Positions 9,412-18,012 of a stretch of 64,000 bases of DNA are shown here, piece after piece (within the stretch, counting starts at the first letter, position 1; every line of letters starts with the position of its first letter). The notes under the pieces were generated by a model. It saw nothing but the letters and a program-made list of their open reading frames with translations, made no database searches and had not been told where the DNA came from. Source of the stretch: an uncultured Luminiphilus sp. (GTDB lineage: Bacteria > Pseudomonadota > Gammaproteobacteria > Pseudomonadales > Halieaceae); NCBI GenBank assembly GCA_905182485.1, contig CAJJBO010000003.1:1-64000 (forward strand). Reading direction: 5' to 3'. A program made the position numbers and the translations under genes.

Positions 9412-10272
9412 TCACTCCAACCCGTCTCCTGAGCCCTGAATGTAAACCCTGTCCTTTGCGGTGACGGTTCCCGATTGCAGGATCGTCGCATACACACCCA
9501 AATTACCCTCACTGTGCGCCACCATTTGACGCATGATGTGCGTATCGCGCGGGAGATCTGAAAAGCCATGAGTGGTCATGGCGCATCGCGGGCAGGTGGA
9601 TTCAATTTTTAACGTCACGCCTCCGATGGTCATGGTTTTACCAACCCATGCTTGCTCGGGAAAGGGCTCAGCATTGTCTTGGCAATCGATCAACACATTG
9701 GGTCGAAAGCGACGTACATCAAAGTCAGATTCTGGCGCTAACTGATTCATCGTATCCAGCGATTGCTGGGTTAAAAGCATCAGCGGAAAGGCGTCAAAGT
9801 AGGTACCCGGCGGCGACTCAAACTCGAGCAGCTCGGCAAACGCTGTCAGGTCAGGAATCGGCTCACCGGGCAGTCGACCAAACACCGTTCGCAGCTCTTC
9901 CTCAAAATCATCAGTATCGGGCGCACCCCGTCGGTAGTGATCGAGCTGATCTGCCGGTAACAATGGCCACAGTGACACGGGGTGATCCAGCTGGGTCGAT
10001 AGCCATTCGTTAATGTCCAGCGCGTTGGTGGGTATCGTCTCGCCGTCTGGCGCTGCAATCATAGCCCCTTCTGCAGTGCTGGTAGCGGCGAGCGTCATGA
10101 GCTGTGGGATCTTCTTTCCACCGCGAATGCCACCCCGTTTTTCGTCGCGCACAGCCCAACCTCGATCACCCGGAATACCCCATTCAGTGATCTGTGTTTG
10201 ATCGAGCTGCTCACCAATCATCGATTTAACTGGGTAACGGAAAATGGCCTTTACGCGCTGCGTCGTCATCAT
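9412..10272 (-). CDS. MOSC domain protein (YcbX/mARC-like)
   Basis: A 286-residue protein with the MOSC N-terminal beta barrel (IFRYPVKSMIGEQLDQTQITEWGIPGDR) followed by the MOSC domain (FDAFPLMLLTQQSLDTMNQL, DVRRFRPNVLI). The conserved cysteine in ESTCPRCAMTT is the predicted molybdenum-cofactor ligand. Homologues such as YcbX and mARC reduce N-hydroxylated compounds using an electron partner, but here no ferredoxin domain is fused. Two adjacent ATG codons (10272 and 10269) are possible starts. Convergent with the CoA-transferase gene. Confidence 0.85.
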   Translation of the reverse strand: MMTTQRVKAIFRYPVKSMIGEQLDQTQITEWGIPGDRGWAVRDEKRGGIRGGKKIPQLMTLAATSTAEGAMIAAPDGETIPTNALDINEWLSTQLDHPVSLWPLLPADQLDHYRRGAPDTDDFEEELRTVFGRLPGEPIPDLTAFAELLEFESPPGTYFDAFPLMLLTQQSLDTMNQLAPESDFDVRRFRPNVLIDCQDNAEPFPEQAWVGKTMTIGGVTLKIESTCPRCAMTTHGFSDLPRDTHIMRQMVAHSEGNLGVYATILQSGTVTAKDRVYIQGSGDGLE

Positions 10273-10421
10273 TTAGTCCAACGTCTTTTCAAGATAATAG
10301 TGAGTTCACTTGCAGTGGGTCCTGCTAACGGTGCGTCAATCAGCACATCAACGCCGAGGGTAATCCGTGTCATGACGGGTCGCAGTAAAGACAATTTTTT
10401 GTGAGTACTGTTGAGTGAACA

Positions 10422-11174
10422 CTACTGCGCGGTGAAGCCGCCATCGACACTGAGCACCGCTCCCTGGCACAGACTGGAATCGGGAGACGCAAAGAACAAT
10501 ATGGCACCGGCCACTTCCTCGGCGGTACCCATACGACCAATGGGCATTACGCCGCGCAGCATCGACTGAGCCTCTTGTTTATCGGGCATCAGATCGGTCC
10601 ATCGCTCCATCATCGGCGTTTCGATGACACCCGGGCAGACACAGTTAATGCGAACCCCCGTAGTCGCCAACTCTATCGCCATATCCCGAGTAAAAACCAC
10701 CAATCCCCCTTTGGCACTGCCATAGGCCGTTGATAGCGGAAAGCCCACCAGCCCGTTTAAAGAGGCAATATTAATGACGCTTCCCTGCCCGCGCTCCACC
10801 ATTGGCGGCACAAAGTGCTTACACAGTAGCCAAGGGCCTTTGAGATCAGTATCAATCACCCGATCCCACTCATCTAGCGTGGTCTCATCGTAAGTTTTGT
10901 TGAGCTCTGAGCCGGCGTTGTTGACCAGCACGTCCACGTGCTCCCATCGCGCATACACGGACTCGGCAGCCGCCTGCACTGCAGGCTCAAGACGCACATC
11001 GAGCTCTAACGCAAAGACTGACTCCCCCAGCTCATTCGCTAAGGTCTCCGCAGCTGGCAAGTCGTAATCGAGAATACACACCTCCGCACCCTCTTCAACA
11101 AAACGGCGCACCGTTGCGGCGCCAATGCCGCTCGCGCCCCCCGTCACCACGCATTTCACATTACTTAAGCGCAC
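10422..11174 (-). CDS. Short-chain dehydrogenase/reductase (SDR)
   Basis: A 250-residue classical SDR. It shows the cofactor motif TGGASGIG at residues 11-18, NNAG at 85-88, catalytic Ser138, Tyr151 and Lys155 (YGSAK), and PGVIETPM after the active site. Asp35-type acidic residue in CILDYD at the end of the second strand suggests NAD(H) preference. The substrate is not predictable; the C-terminal DGGFTAQ is typical of 3-oxoacyl-ACP reductase or hydroxysteroid-like members. The region 11175-11428 upstream is non-coding. Confidence 0.9.
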   Translation of the reverse strand: MRLSNVKCVVTGGASGIGAATVRRFVEEGAEVCILDYDLPAAETLANELGESVFALELDVRLEPAVQAAAESVYARWEHVDVLVNNAGSELNKTYDETTLDEWDRVIDTDLKGPWLLCKHFVPPMVERGQGSVINIASLNGLVGFPLSTAYGSAKGGLVVFTRDMAIELATTGVRINCVCPGVIETPMMERWTDLMPDKQEAQSMLRGVMPIGRMGTAEEVAGAILFFASPDSSLCQGAVLSVDGGFTAQ

Positions 11175-11428
11175 TCAAGCCTCTCATAACCAATCCTTTA
11201 GGGGTGCCATCAAACACCAAAGTGCAGGCGCCGGCAAATCGGCGCATAGCCACGCTGGCAGCTAACCCTATGTCAGTCATCTCACTGTGACGACTCCCGC
11301 TGAAGCGCATCAGCCTCACAGCATCCCTGCACGATGCTTATTTTGGTCGAAAACGCCTTTGACAAAAATGCAGCGCAGCAGGGAGTAAATTCACTGAACT
11401 AAACGTCATTACTATGAAGGAGCATATT

Positions 11429-11503
11429 ATGACAACAACAGATACTTACTCGATCGTGACTGCGGCAACCGTGCTGATCATGATCGTAACAATGGCCACC
11501 TAG
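11429..11503 (+). CDS. 24-residue hydrophobic small peptide
   Basis: A very short ORF from ATG 11429 to TAG 11501-11503 encoding a Thr-rich N-terminus and a hydrophobic core (VTAAATVLIMIVTMAT-like). It is preceded by AAGGAG six bases upstream, a stronger ribosome-binding site than most genes here have, and by a TTGACA hexamer at 11359-11364. It could be a single-pass membrane micropeptide. The flanking region up to 11684 shows nothing else. Evidence is limited to the start signal and composition. Confidence 0.4.
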   Translation: MTTTDTYSIVTAATVLIMIVTMAT

Positions 11504-11684
11504 TAACACTGCACGTTGAGCAGTGAGCACCGCCCTGTTTTTCCCTGAGCCAGTGGTGCCCATTACGATGAAAGAGCCGAGTGCTAAATCCCGCTGCACA
11601 GCGGGTTTACTGAGTACATTGGGGAGCTGACCAAAGTGATTTGATCTTGCAGACATCTGCGGTGGCTACTCAGGCAGGGCAAAG

Positions 11685-12281
11685 ATGGAAACAGGCGGTA
11701 TCATCATCGCTCGCATTTTTTGGCGGCTAGCGCCACCCTCGATAAAAAGTGCGCTACTACTTTGTCTGCTGCCCCTCTTTGGCGCCCATGCCGACATAAC
11801 CAACACGGCGAGCGAAAGGGCTTTACCCTTACTCAACCGCATTGAATACTCTCCGTCGCTGACCGCTTCTGGGCAGCCTACCGCAGAGGCGCTCGGGCTC
11901 GCCGCTCGCTCGGGTTACAGCAGGGTTATTTTCCTCGCTTTCACCAATCATCAGAACGCGCTTCAGCACGAGGATGTGATTGTGAAGGCTCTGGATATGG
12001 AGTTCATTCATATCCCGGTCGAATGGGAGGCCCCCTCGCTGGCAGACTTTGACGCTTTTGCGGCGGCGATGAAGGTGCCGACGCAGCAACGGACGTTGCT
12101 GCACTGCGAGGTCAATTTTCGAGCATCGGTATTTGGTTTTTTATATCAGGTCATTTACGAGGCCGCACCGATAGATGAGGCGATCGCAATGATGCACGCC
12201 ATTTGGATTCCCAACGAGGTGTGGGAGGACTTTATTGTGCAAGTGCTACGGGTAAACGGGTTAGATTATCAGGGGATGTAA
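11685..12281 (+). CDS. Protein tyrosine phosphatase-like secreted protein with altered P-loop
   Basis: About 198 residues with a probable signal peptide (SIKSALLLCLLPLFGAHAD) followed by a DUF442/BLH-type phosphatase fold. It shows LTASGQPTAEALGLAARSGYS, VIFLAF, IHIPVEWEAPS and a cysteine loop LLHCEVNFRAS. The loop places Arg five residues after Cys (CX4R) instead of the six of a canonical CX5R phosphatase, so catalysis is uncertain. The start may be later than the ORF-track ATG at 11685. It is followed 124 bases downstream by a second exported protein, so the two may be co-expressed. Confidence 0.65.
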   Translation: METGGIIIARIFWRLAPPSIKSALLLCLLPLFGAHADITNTASERALPLLNRIEYSPSLTASGQPTAEALGLAARSGYSRVIFLAFTNHQNALQHEDVIVKALDMEFIHIPVEWEAPSLADFDAFAAAMKVPTQQRTLLHCEVNFRASVFGFLYQVIYEAAPIDEAIAMMHAIWIPNEVWEDFIVQVLRVNGLDYQGM

Positions 12282-12405
12282 TGTGGGGACGCGGCACGGT
12301 CCAAGATTCCGGCCCGTGCCGCGGGCGTTGGTATCGGGGGTGTCTTTTAACCGCGGTTTAGGCTATTTTTGCTCGGGTAGTTTCGGTAATCGAAGAACGG
12401 AGTCG

Positions 12406-12957
12406 ATGAGGAAGGTAATGGTTGTGGCGGGGCTCTCTATGCTGTTGGGGGCGGTTTGTGTTCAGGCATCGGAAGAGAACGTGGTGATCGGCGATATAGA
12501 GATGCCCGCCGTCGACAGCAGCATGGCGTTTAAGCAGGTAGAAAAAAAGGTGGGTAAGTGGGAAGGAAAGATGACGCAGGGGCTCACTGGCGCTGTCATC
12601 GATGTGTCCTACGAATGGCGAGTGACCTCGGGAGGCAACACCATCACCGAGACCCTGGTTGAGGATGGGGTTGAAATGCTAACAACCTACAGTGACAAAA
12701 ATGGCGAGTTGGTGGTGCAGCATTATTGCGCGCTCGGCACCGAACCTATTTTTCGGGTCAGCAGGGTGTCCGAGAGCGAACTATCGTTGGCGCTAGACGA
12801 GTCAGCGAGCGATCTTCACGCCGAGCATGAGAGCTTTGTGACGTCCATGCAATGGGCAATGCAAGGGGCCGACGGCGACTCGATGTTGTTCACAAACACC
12901 ATCATGCTCGATGGCCAGATGACAGAAAATACCGCGTTACTGACCAGAGTAGAGTGA
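12406..12957 (+). CDS. Hypothetical exported protein (about 183 residues)
   Basis: Started at ATG 12406 the product has a clean signal peptide (MRKVMVVAGLSMLLGAVCVQA, then SEEN). The mature part has the KKVGKWEGKMTQGLTGAVIDVSYEWRVTSGG and DGVEMLTTYSDKNGELVVQHYC layout seen in lipocalin-like DUF1579-type proteins that bind small ligands or correspond to extracellular beta-barrels. That resemblance is only to overall pattern. The ORF-track extension upstream lacks a ribosome-binding site, whereas GGAG precedes the chosen start. A palindrome at 12982-13004 follows the gene but has no T-run. Confidence 0.6.
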   Translation: MRKVMVVAGLSMLLGAVCVQASEENVVIGDIEMPAVDSSMAFKQVEKKVGKWEGKMTQGLTGAVIDVSYEWRVTSGGNTITETLVEDGVEMLTTYSDKNGELVVQHYCALGTEPIFRVSRVSESELSLALDESASDLHAEHESFVTSMQWAMQGADGDSMLFTNTIMLDGQMTENTALLTRVE

Positions 12958-13084
12958 CGACTCTCGCTTTAGAACAGCTCCGCACCGATGACCCGTTTCG
13001 GTGCTCGACCCCTGTGTCGCCATATTTTTGAATGACGATGGTCTGCGCTGGCAGAGAGTTAATGCAAAAATGCTGTCGGTTTAA

Positions 13085-13357
13085 GCAGAACTGCAAGCAG
13101 TCTTGAATGAGCTTTTTGATGCCACGAAGCGCGTGGCAGACTTATGAAGTGAAGATGCGAGTATCCGCGAGTGGCAACTGAGCTTTGCTCACTCGCCGTT
13201 TCGTGATCCCGCATCCGATTTTACCTCGCGGAAAGAAGTCCCTTTATCGGGCTCGTGCTCTTTCGGCAGGCCCAACACTTTTTTCGACAATTATGTTGCG
13301 TTGAATCTGGTCGGTGAGCAGAGTACTACGAGGGGTTATTTGCGCCCCTATTTTTGA
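13085..13357 (+). pseudogene. Possible decayed gene fragment in 12,958-13,442 gap
   Basis: Within the 485-base gap, one forward frame reads like real protein on both sides of a single in-frame TGA. It gives LQAVLNELFDATKRVADL, stop, SEDASIREWQLSFAHSPF, and continues to FDNYVALNLVGEQSTTRGYLRPYF and a final TGA at 13355-13357. Composition is protein-like, but no start codon with a ribosome-binding site is visible and no family is recognised. It may be a remnant of a secreted or polyketide-cyclase-sized protein, or chance. Confidence 0.25.
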
Positions 13358-13379
13358 ACCCAAGTGCCACTCCAGAGCT

Positions 13380-13408
13380 AAAAAAAAGCCCCAGTAAAAA
13401 CTGAGGCT
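13380..13408 (-). terminator. Rho-independent terminator of the 13443-14180 gene
   Basis: On the minus strand AGCCTCAG and CTGGGGCT form an 8-bp stem (one G-T pair) around a six-base T/A loop, followed directly by a run of eight T. It lies 35 bases after the stop of the secreted-protein gene. Confidence 0.85.
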
Positions 13409-13442
13409 ATACAGAGATCAGCTGACCTCAAACTACACTTTA

Positions 13443-14180
13443 TTACTCCGACACCATCATATGCGAACGATGCAGATCAACAGTGCAACTAGCCGGCTCT
13501 GTGTAGCCAGCAGCGGTTAGGAGTTTGCCTGTTGAGCCATCACGAGAATGATCCATCAGCTTGGCCATGTCCTCGGGCGTCCCTGTAACCATTGCTCCGT
13601 AATCGAAACCGGCATTACCAAAGCCTGGAGTAAACATGTAGCTGCCAACGGTACTTCCAATCTGCTCATTCTGAGTGCGATTCACAGCGTTTCTATATGC
13701 CAAAGCATTTGCAATCGTATTACCAGATTTCAGCTCGCAAACACGAATATATAGCGGCTTCACTGGTGCATCAGGGGCATCCTCTCCAGCCTGATGGAAG
13801 CTAGACATAGTGGGGCGACCACAGGTCATCAGCTTGTTGATCTTCACATCAATTCTCCCGCCATATTCTAGCCAAGCGGCATCAGCAGCGAAATAGTCAC
13901 CCCAAGTTGGGAAGTAGTTGACCCAACGCACATCTGGCTCATCATAGGGAGGGCTAACCGCAACCGCCTCCCACAAGAACGTGGTCATGTCTAAATCGTA
14001 CTTGCCTACGAAACTGGCAAAGTCACCTGAACCCAATGCAACAACGTCGCCAGCAGTAACACCATCGTTAAGTGAGCATTCGTAAACTTCTGCGACCATT
14101 GGCGGAGGTTCTTCGTGATGTGCGGCAAAGCCACTTGCAGACAATGAAATTGCCAGTGAAGACACTATCGTTCGGTACAT
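13443..14180 (-). CDS. Hypothetical exported protein with duplicated segment pattern
   Basis: A 245-residue protein with a signal peptide (MYRTIVSSLAISLSASGFAA). The mature part contains four cysteines (YECSLNDG, MTCGRPTM, RVCELKSG, PASCTVDL). The segments around YECSLNDGVTAGDVVALGSG and RVCELKSGNTIANALAYRNA look like an internal repeat of a stress-responsive or ABM-like half-domain, each beginning at a conserved Cys. No catalytic motif is visible. It has its own terminator and an AT-rich 5' region of 412 bases, consistent with independent expression. It could be a periplasmic two-domain protein; function unknown. Confidence 0.6.
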   Translation of the reverse strand: MYRTIVSSLAISLSASGFAAHHEEPPPMVAEVYECSLNDGVTAGDVVALGSGDFASFVGKYDLDMTTFLWEAVAVSPPYDEPDVRWVNYFPTWGDYFAADAAWLEYGGRIDVKINKLMTCGRPTMSSFHQAGEDAPDAPVKPLYIRVCELKSGNTIANALAYRNAVNRTQNEQIGSTVGSYMFTPGFGNAGFDYGAMVTGTPEDMAKLMDHSRDGSTGKLLTAAGYTEPASCTVDLHRSHMMVSE

Positions 14181-14593
14181 ATTTCAAATCCCTTTTGAGT
14201 GTTGTTTTTGGCTGAGGCTTACTCAACCGAACATTAAAGTACAAGAAGTAGATAAAGTTATTGGTGTTGATTTAGGTGATGTATTCGCAGTCTACCGTTG
14301 CAATTTTGCAGCATTAGTAAGCGTTGGAACCCCTATTTTTTGATCTGAGCAGCAGTCTGGACTGCAAAAACACCGAAGCAAGTCAGTGTTTACTAACCAA
14401 TCGTTTTTATTCGTATTTATATTTATTACTAAAAGGAAAGTGAGTGTCCAGAAACAATTTCTGTAGTTATATTTATTATATTTTTAATCATAAATTCAAT
14501 ACTTTAGTTATATTCCTATTGATAGTTCGTTGGGTAGATAAACTAAGAATAACGACAGTTACTACTCTTGTTATCCAGAGGTAGCATAGGCTT
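14181..14593. other. AT-rich intergenic region
   Basis: Between divergent genes, 412 bases with much higher A+T than the rest of the window (for example the stretch around 14,405-14,520, rich in TTTATT). It must contain the promoters of both neighbours, but no operator or ORF is convincing. The base composition suggests recently acquired DNA. Confidence 0.5.
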
Positions 14594-15841
14594 ATGCATA
14601 ACACACCTGAAGACCATGCCCATTACCTCTACGACCTGATTTCAGATGCACACGAGGCACCTACTGATGACTACAACCACCATCAGTGGATTAGGCCTCT
14701 TGAGCTATCTGCTGCAGGTGCAACATTCGATCAGTCCATCGTGGAAAACAGCTTCCTCAGACACACCGAGGGCAACCGTAACCCTGCTGACGTTGAAAAA
14801 CAGAAGAAGCACTGGAAAATCATCCTACTGAATCTGACCTACGTGATGTACCAGCGTAATTGGCTACTCGTTCCGATGGACTCCAAGTTTTACAGTCAAG
14901 ACAACTACTGGACACGTAGATTGGGTCTTAGCTACCGACCCATGAAGACCATCGTTGACTACCTTAAAGACAACAACTTCGTTGAGTACAAAGAGGGCAA
15001 GGCATATGAGGACAATCCTGTTACGGCTCGTATTAGCCCTCTGCCTACTCTGACATGGCTGCTGTGGGAATACTTTCTGAAAATAGAACAACCAATTGAG
15101 CCACCGTATCTCATCGCGAATACACCTGATGATGGCTGGGAAGCAATTCAGCATTTGCCCCACGACCACTACGAAATTCAGGAGCTAACTCAGATCAATG
15201 AGTTCCTGAAGGGTCAACAATGGGCCTGCAAAGGCCCTGTGCAGCTTAAGTACAAGAACAACATCCTCCAAGGTGGTCGGTTGTACACGCCTTTTCAAAG
15301 CCTACCTGACCGCAAGATTAGACTCAGGATCAATACGCTCATCAACAACAAACCTATTGGCGAAGTCGACTTCAGTGCCAACCACCTCAGGCTTAATCTT
15401 GCATACGACAAAGGCGTTGATGCAGGAGCAACACCATACGAAGACATAGGTGAAGCAGCTGGTGGTTTACCCAGAGCTAAAGTCAAAGAGTTCATCACGG
15501 TTGCTATGGGTGCTGATCATGCAGGCAAAGCAGCATCCAAGTGCGCACTTGCAGGGATCACTAGACAAGACTTCCAACGTTTAACTGACGCAGCAAATAG
15601 AGTGTTCCCTGATCTTGATTTGTTTACTGGATGGGGAATCCACGGTCAAAACTACGAGGGCCAGATCCTGAAACAAGTCACGCTTGAGGGCATCAAGAAA
15701 GACATAGTGTGCTTACCTGTTCACGATGCAGTTGCAGTGCAACAGGAGCACCTGAAGTGGGCAGAAGAAACGATGCTTGAGTGCTGGGACAGGCAGATGG
15801 AAACCAGTGGGTTAGCTAGGGTGAAGATAGATAAGCCCTGA
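14594..15841 (+). CDS. Winged-helix plus family-A-polymerase-like palm protein
   Basis: A 415-residue protein. Residues about 70-145 read as a winged-helix DNA-binding segment (LTYVMYQRNWLLVPM, then YRPMKTIVDYLKDNNFVEYKEG). Residues about 228-385 line up in order with DNA polymerase I motifs: GGRLYTPFQSLPDR, motif A EVDFSANHLRL with Asp259, a motif-B-like helix LPRAKVKEFITVAMGAD with Arg294 and Lys298, and motif C LPVHDAVAV with His377-Asp378. Both catalytic aspartates are kept, while the usual Glu of HDE is Ala. No exonuclease domain, helicase or primase is adjacent. I infer a polymerase-like replication or repair factor of a mobile element; activity is unproven. Confidence 0.6.
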   Translation: MHNTPEDHAHYLYDLISDAHEAPTDDYNHHQWIRPLELSAAGATFDQSIVENSFLRHTEGNRNPADVEKQKKHWKIILLNLTYVMYQRNWLLVPMDSKFYSQDNYWTRRLGLSYRPMKTIVDYLKDNNFVEYKEGKAYEDNPVTARISPLPTLTWLLWEYFLKIEQPIEPPYLIANTPDDGWEAIQHLPHDHYEIQELTQINEFLKGQQWACKGPVQLKYKNNILQGGRLYTPFQSLPDRKIRLRINTLINNKPIGEVDFSANHLRLNLAYDKGVDAGATPYEDIGEAAGGLPRAKVKEFITVAMGADHAGKAASKCALAGITRQDFQRLTDAANRVFPDLDLFTGWGIHGQNYEGQILKQVTLEGIKKDIVCLPVHDAVAVQQEHLKWAEETMLECWDRQMETSGLARVKIDKP

Positions 15842-15972
15842 CTGTAGACTTGGCTTTTGAGTGCTTTTACTGAAATCCAGACGCCTTAACAGACCGATAA
15901 TAACTTCCGTACTTTTCCTATAACGTTGCCCACAGGGCCATACAGAGCCTCTGGTGGCGTATTTTGGCGTTA

Positions 15973-16001
15973 CAGGTAGCTAAACAAGCGGTGGTGCTGA
16001 T
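15973..16001 (+). repeat. 29-bp dispersed repeat, copy 1
   Basis: The sequence CAGGTAGCTAAACAAGCGGT continues with GGTGCTGAT and differs by one base from the copy at 18223. It lies in the 280-base gap between the polymerase-like gene and the end of the aminotransferase gene; nothing else is visible in that gap. Confidence 0.7.
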
Positions 16002-16120
16002 TATCTAATACGCATGGCATCCGTAAAAGGAGTTACTAACCCTCTCATTCAAGAGACTCTGGCCGCGTGGTAGGGAGGGCTGGGGTCTTAGTTATCAAGC
16101 CGCACTCACAAGATCATTTC

Positions 16121-17020
16121 TCATATTATTGTGCAGTACTCACCCGCATCTCTCATTTCCCAATACAACTTATCAACTTTGCTAGTAATAGGGCCCGGCA
16201 CTGGCTGAGGAATCTTTCTCCCTGCTATCTCCTTTACCGGGAGCACTCCCCCAGCGGTACTACAAGTAAAGACCTCGTCTGCCGAGTAGAGGTCAAAGCT
16301 TGTGAGAGGACTCTCAATACACTCTACTCCCGCCCTAGATGCGCACTCCATTACTGTGCCTCTCGTTATGCCCATTAAAATACCAGTCTGAGGTGTATAC
16401 AACGCGCCTTTTTTTACTAAAAAAATATTGCTTGCTGCAGCCTCTGAAACATACCCATGGCTATCGAGCCAAAGTGCGTCATCGTATCCCGCCTCCAATG
16501 CCTCAAGCCTTATCAGCTGTGAATTCAGACGATCTAAACATTTAAAACGAGGGTCAAGTGTATCGGGAGTAAACCCTCTGGTCGCGCTTATCATGAGGCG
16601 GATACCCTCAATCCTTTTTTGCTCATCAGCAAGAAATACATACGGCGCCACCCAAACTATTTCAGTGGGCGTTATCTTACGAGGGTCAGCAACGACACCA
16701 TCTGGAACGCCACGAGTCAGAATGAATCGAATACTTGCATCCGGTAGTTTATTGCGGCGAACCGTCTCTAAAATTACCTCTATCCAGTCATTTTTAGATA
16801 AACGCGTCTCCAATCTCGCAGCTCTGATAGAGTCAAAGAAACGATCCAGGTGCTCTTCAAGTTTAAAAATCTTACCTTTCCAAGCCGATACCACATCAAA
16901 AATTCCGTCCCCTAACAAAAACCCTTGATCGAGAGGGGATACTCTAGCTTTTGATATAGGCAGATATTCTCCATCGACATACAGCAAAGGTTCGCTAGTA
17001 CTTTTTTCGCTCTCGCCCAT
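16121..17020 (-). CDS. Class IV (fold-type IV) PLP aminotransferase
   Basis: A 299-residue member of the IlvE/D-amino-acid aminotransferase/PabC family. It shows VDGEYLPISKARVSPLDQGFLLGDGIFDVV at the N-terminus, the PLP Schiff-base lysine at about Lys160 (RFKCLDRLNSQL), Glu193 in GYVSEAAASNIFLV, and the phosphate-binding GITRGTVME. It could act on branched-chain or D-amino acids; the substrate-loop sequence (RFILTRGVPDG) does not settle this. Neighbouring DNA is AT-rich and carries repeats, so the gene may be acquired. It is divergent from the PPOX gene. Confidence 0.85.
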   Translation of the reverse strand: MGESEKSTSEPLLYVDGEYLPISKARVSPLDQGFLLGDGIFDVVSAWKGKIFKLEEHLDRFFDSIRAARLETRLSKNDWIEVILETVRRNKLPDASIRFILTRGVPDGVVADPRKITPTEIVWVAPYVFLADEQKRIEGIRLMISATRGFTPDTLDPRFKCLDRLNSQLIRLEALEAGYDDALWLDSHGYVSEAAASNIFLVKKGALYTPQTGILMGITRGTVMECASRAGVECIESPLTSFDLYSADEVFTCSTAGGVLPVKEIAGRKIPQPVPGPITSKVDKLYWEMRDAGEYCTII

Positions 17021-17101
17021 CTGTATATTCCCTGAGAATTTGGTATTTACTTATTAATGTAATTATCTAGCTATTAAGCACAAAGAGAGTCAGTATTACT
17101 C

Positions 17102-17117
17102 TTTTCAAATTCAGCTT
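17102..17117 (+). repeat. Diverged copy of the 60-bp repeat
   Basis: The 16-base core TTTTCAAATTCAGCTT is identical to the centre of the two 60-bp repeats at 19364 and 22806. Partial matches continue on the right (TAA, then GCAG and ATCAT). It lies in the 350-base gap between the aminotransferase and PPOX genes. Confidence 0.5.
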
Positions 17118-17143
17118 CTAATATATCTTCGCAGCATCATCCC

Positions 17144-17170
17144 GGTGAGGCAGGTGAGGCAGGTGAGGCG
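17144..17170 (+). repeat. Three tandem 9-bp units
   Basis: GGTGAGGCA is repeated three times in a row, the last unit ending in G. It lies just downstream of the diverged 60-bp repeat core and about 200 bases before the PPOX start. It may be a slippage tract; no regulatory meaning is visible. Confidence 0.7.
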
Positions 17171-17370
17171 CAACTCCGACGGTTAACAAATGTCCACCCC
17201 TTAATTGGGCACCACACCTTTTTCCTAGAGTTTTTTTCACTATAAAAACCTAATTTCGCTACAGCCAAAACTTACTAAATCACCATCTTCGGCTGGGCTA
17301 GATGCAACGCTGGCAAAATAAAGTGAGGTCGTCTAAGTTTAATTTACTGAATTGGCAAAGGAATTATGCG

Positions 17371-18012
17371 ATGAACACTAATAAAGACTTCGCTAGCTAC
17401 GAGGTTATTGATAGCAAAAAAAAGCTCGAGCAACTTTACGAGGCGCCACTAGAAATAGCAAAGGCGATCATGTTGGATAGCATGGATCAGTTCCATCAAG
17501 CGTTTATAAGACACTCTCCATTTTTAAGCATAGCGACCTCAGACCACACGGGTCAGCCCACAATATCGCCTAAAGGGGATGCGCCGGGATTTGTGAAAAT
17601 ACTCGACGATAAACACTTATTGATCCCTGATCGTATTGGAAATAACAAACTGGAGTCATTTTACAACTTAATCGAAAATCCAAAATTGGGATTGATATTT
17701 TTCATTCCCGGTAACAAAGAAACGTTAAGGATATCTGGAACAGCTCAGATTATTCGAAGCGAGCAGGGGTTTTCGTACAGTAAGGTCGATGGAAGATCAT
17801 TGGATACAGGTCTGCTCGTAACAGTCACCATGTGTTACTTTCATTGCGGTAAAGCAACAATACGATCAAAGCTTTGGAAGGAGGACTACTGTCCTAAAGA
17901 AGAGGTGATGCCATCCTTTGGAAAGGTAATTCTGCAGCAGTCAAAATCAAACGCAACAGAGGCTGTAATGGACGAGCTAGTGGAGCATGTCTATAAGAAT
18001 GAGCTGTATTGA
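17371..18012 (+). CDS. Pyridoxamine-5'-phosphate-oxidase-family FMN protein
   Basis: A 213-residue PPOX split-barrel protein of the MSMEG_1061-like subgroup. The central part has FIRHSPFLSIATSDHTGQPTISPKGDAPGFVKILDDKHLLIPDRIGNN, matching the FMN-binding barrel, followed by NPKLGLIFFIPG and ETLRISGTAQI. The C-terminus has CYFHCGKATIRSKLW, diagnostic for the subgroup. The start at ATG 17371 is preceded by AAGGA at eight bases; the ORF-track start at 17302 lacks one. Members reduce or oxidise small substrates with F420 or FMN, so the reaction here is unassigned. Confidence 0.8.
   Translation: MNTNKDFASYEVIDSKKKLEQLYEAPLEIAKAIMLDSMDQFHQAFIRHSPFLSIATSDHTGQPTISPKGDAPGFVKILDDKHLLIPDRIGNNKLESFYNLIENPKLGLIFFIPGNKETLRISGTAQIIRSEQGFSYSKVDGRSLDTGLLVTVTMCYFHCGKATIRSKLWKEDYCPKEEVMPSFGKVILQQSKSNATEAVMDELVEHVYKNELY

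Noticed and set aside
12982-13004. Terminator after the 12406-12957 gene
   Set aside because: GCACCGA/TCGGTGC can form a stem but no T-run follows.
15973-16060. Integron attC-like site (CTAAACAAGCGG start)
   Set aside because: The left side resembles attC R'' boxes, but no complementary GTTRRRY end or stem is present within 60-150 bases and no intI gene is in the window.
17188-17240. IS3-family end remnant (TGTCCACCCCTTAATTGGGC)
   Set aside because: It resembles such ends by eye, but no matching inverted end or transposase fragment was found.
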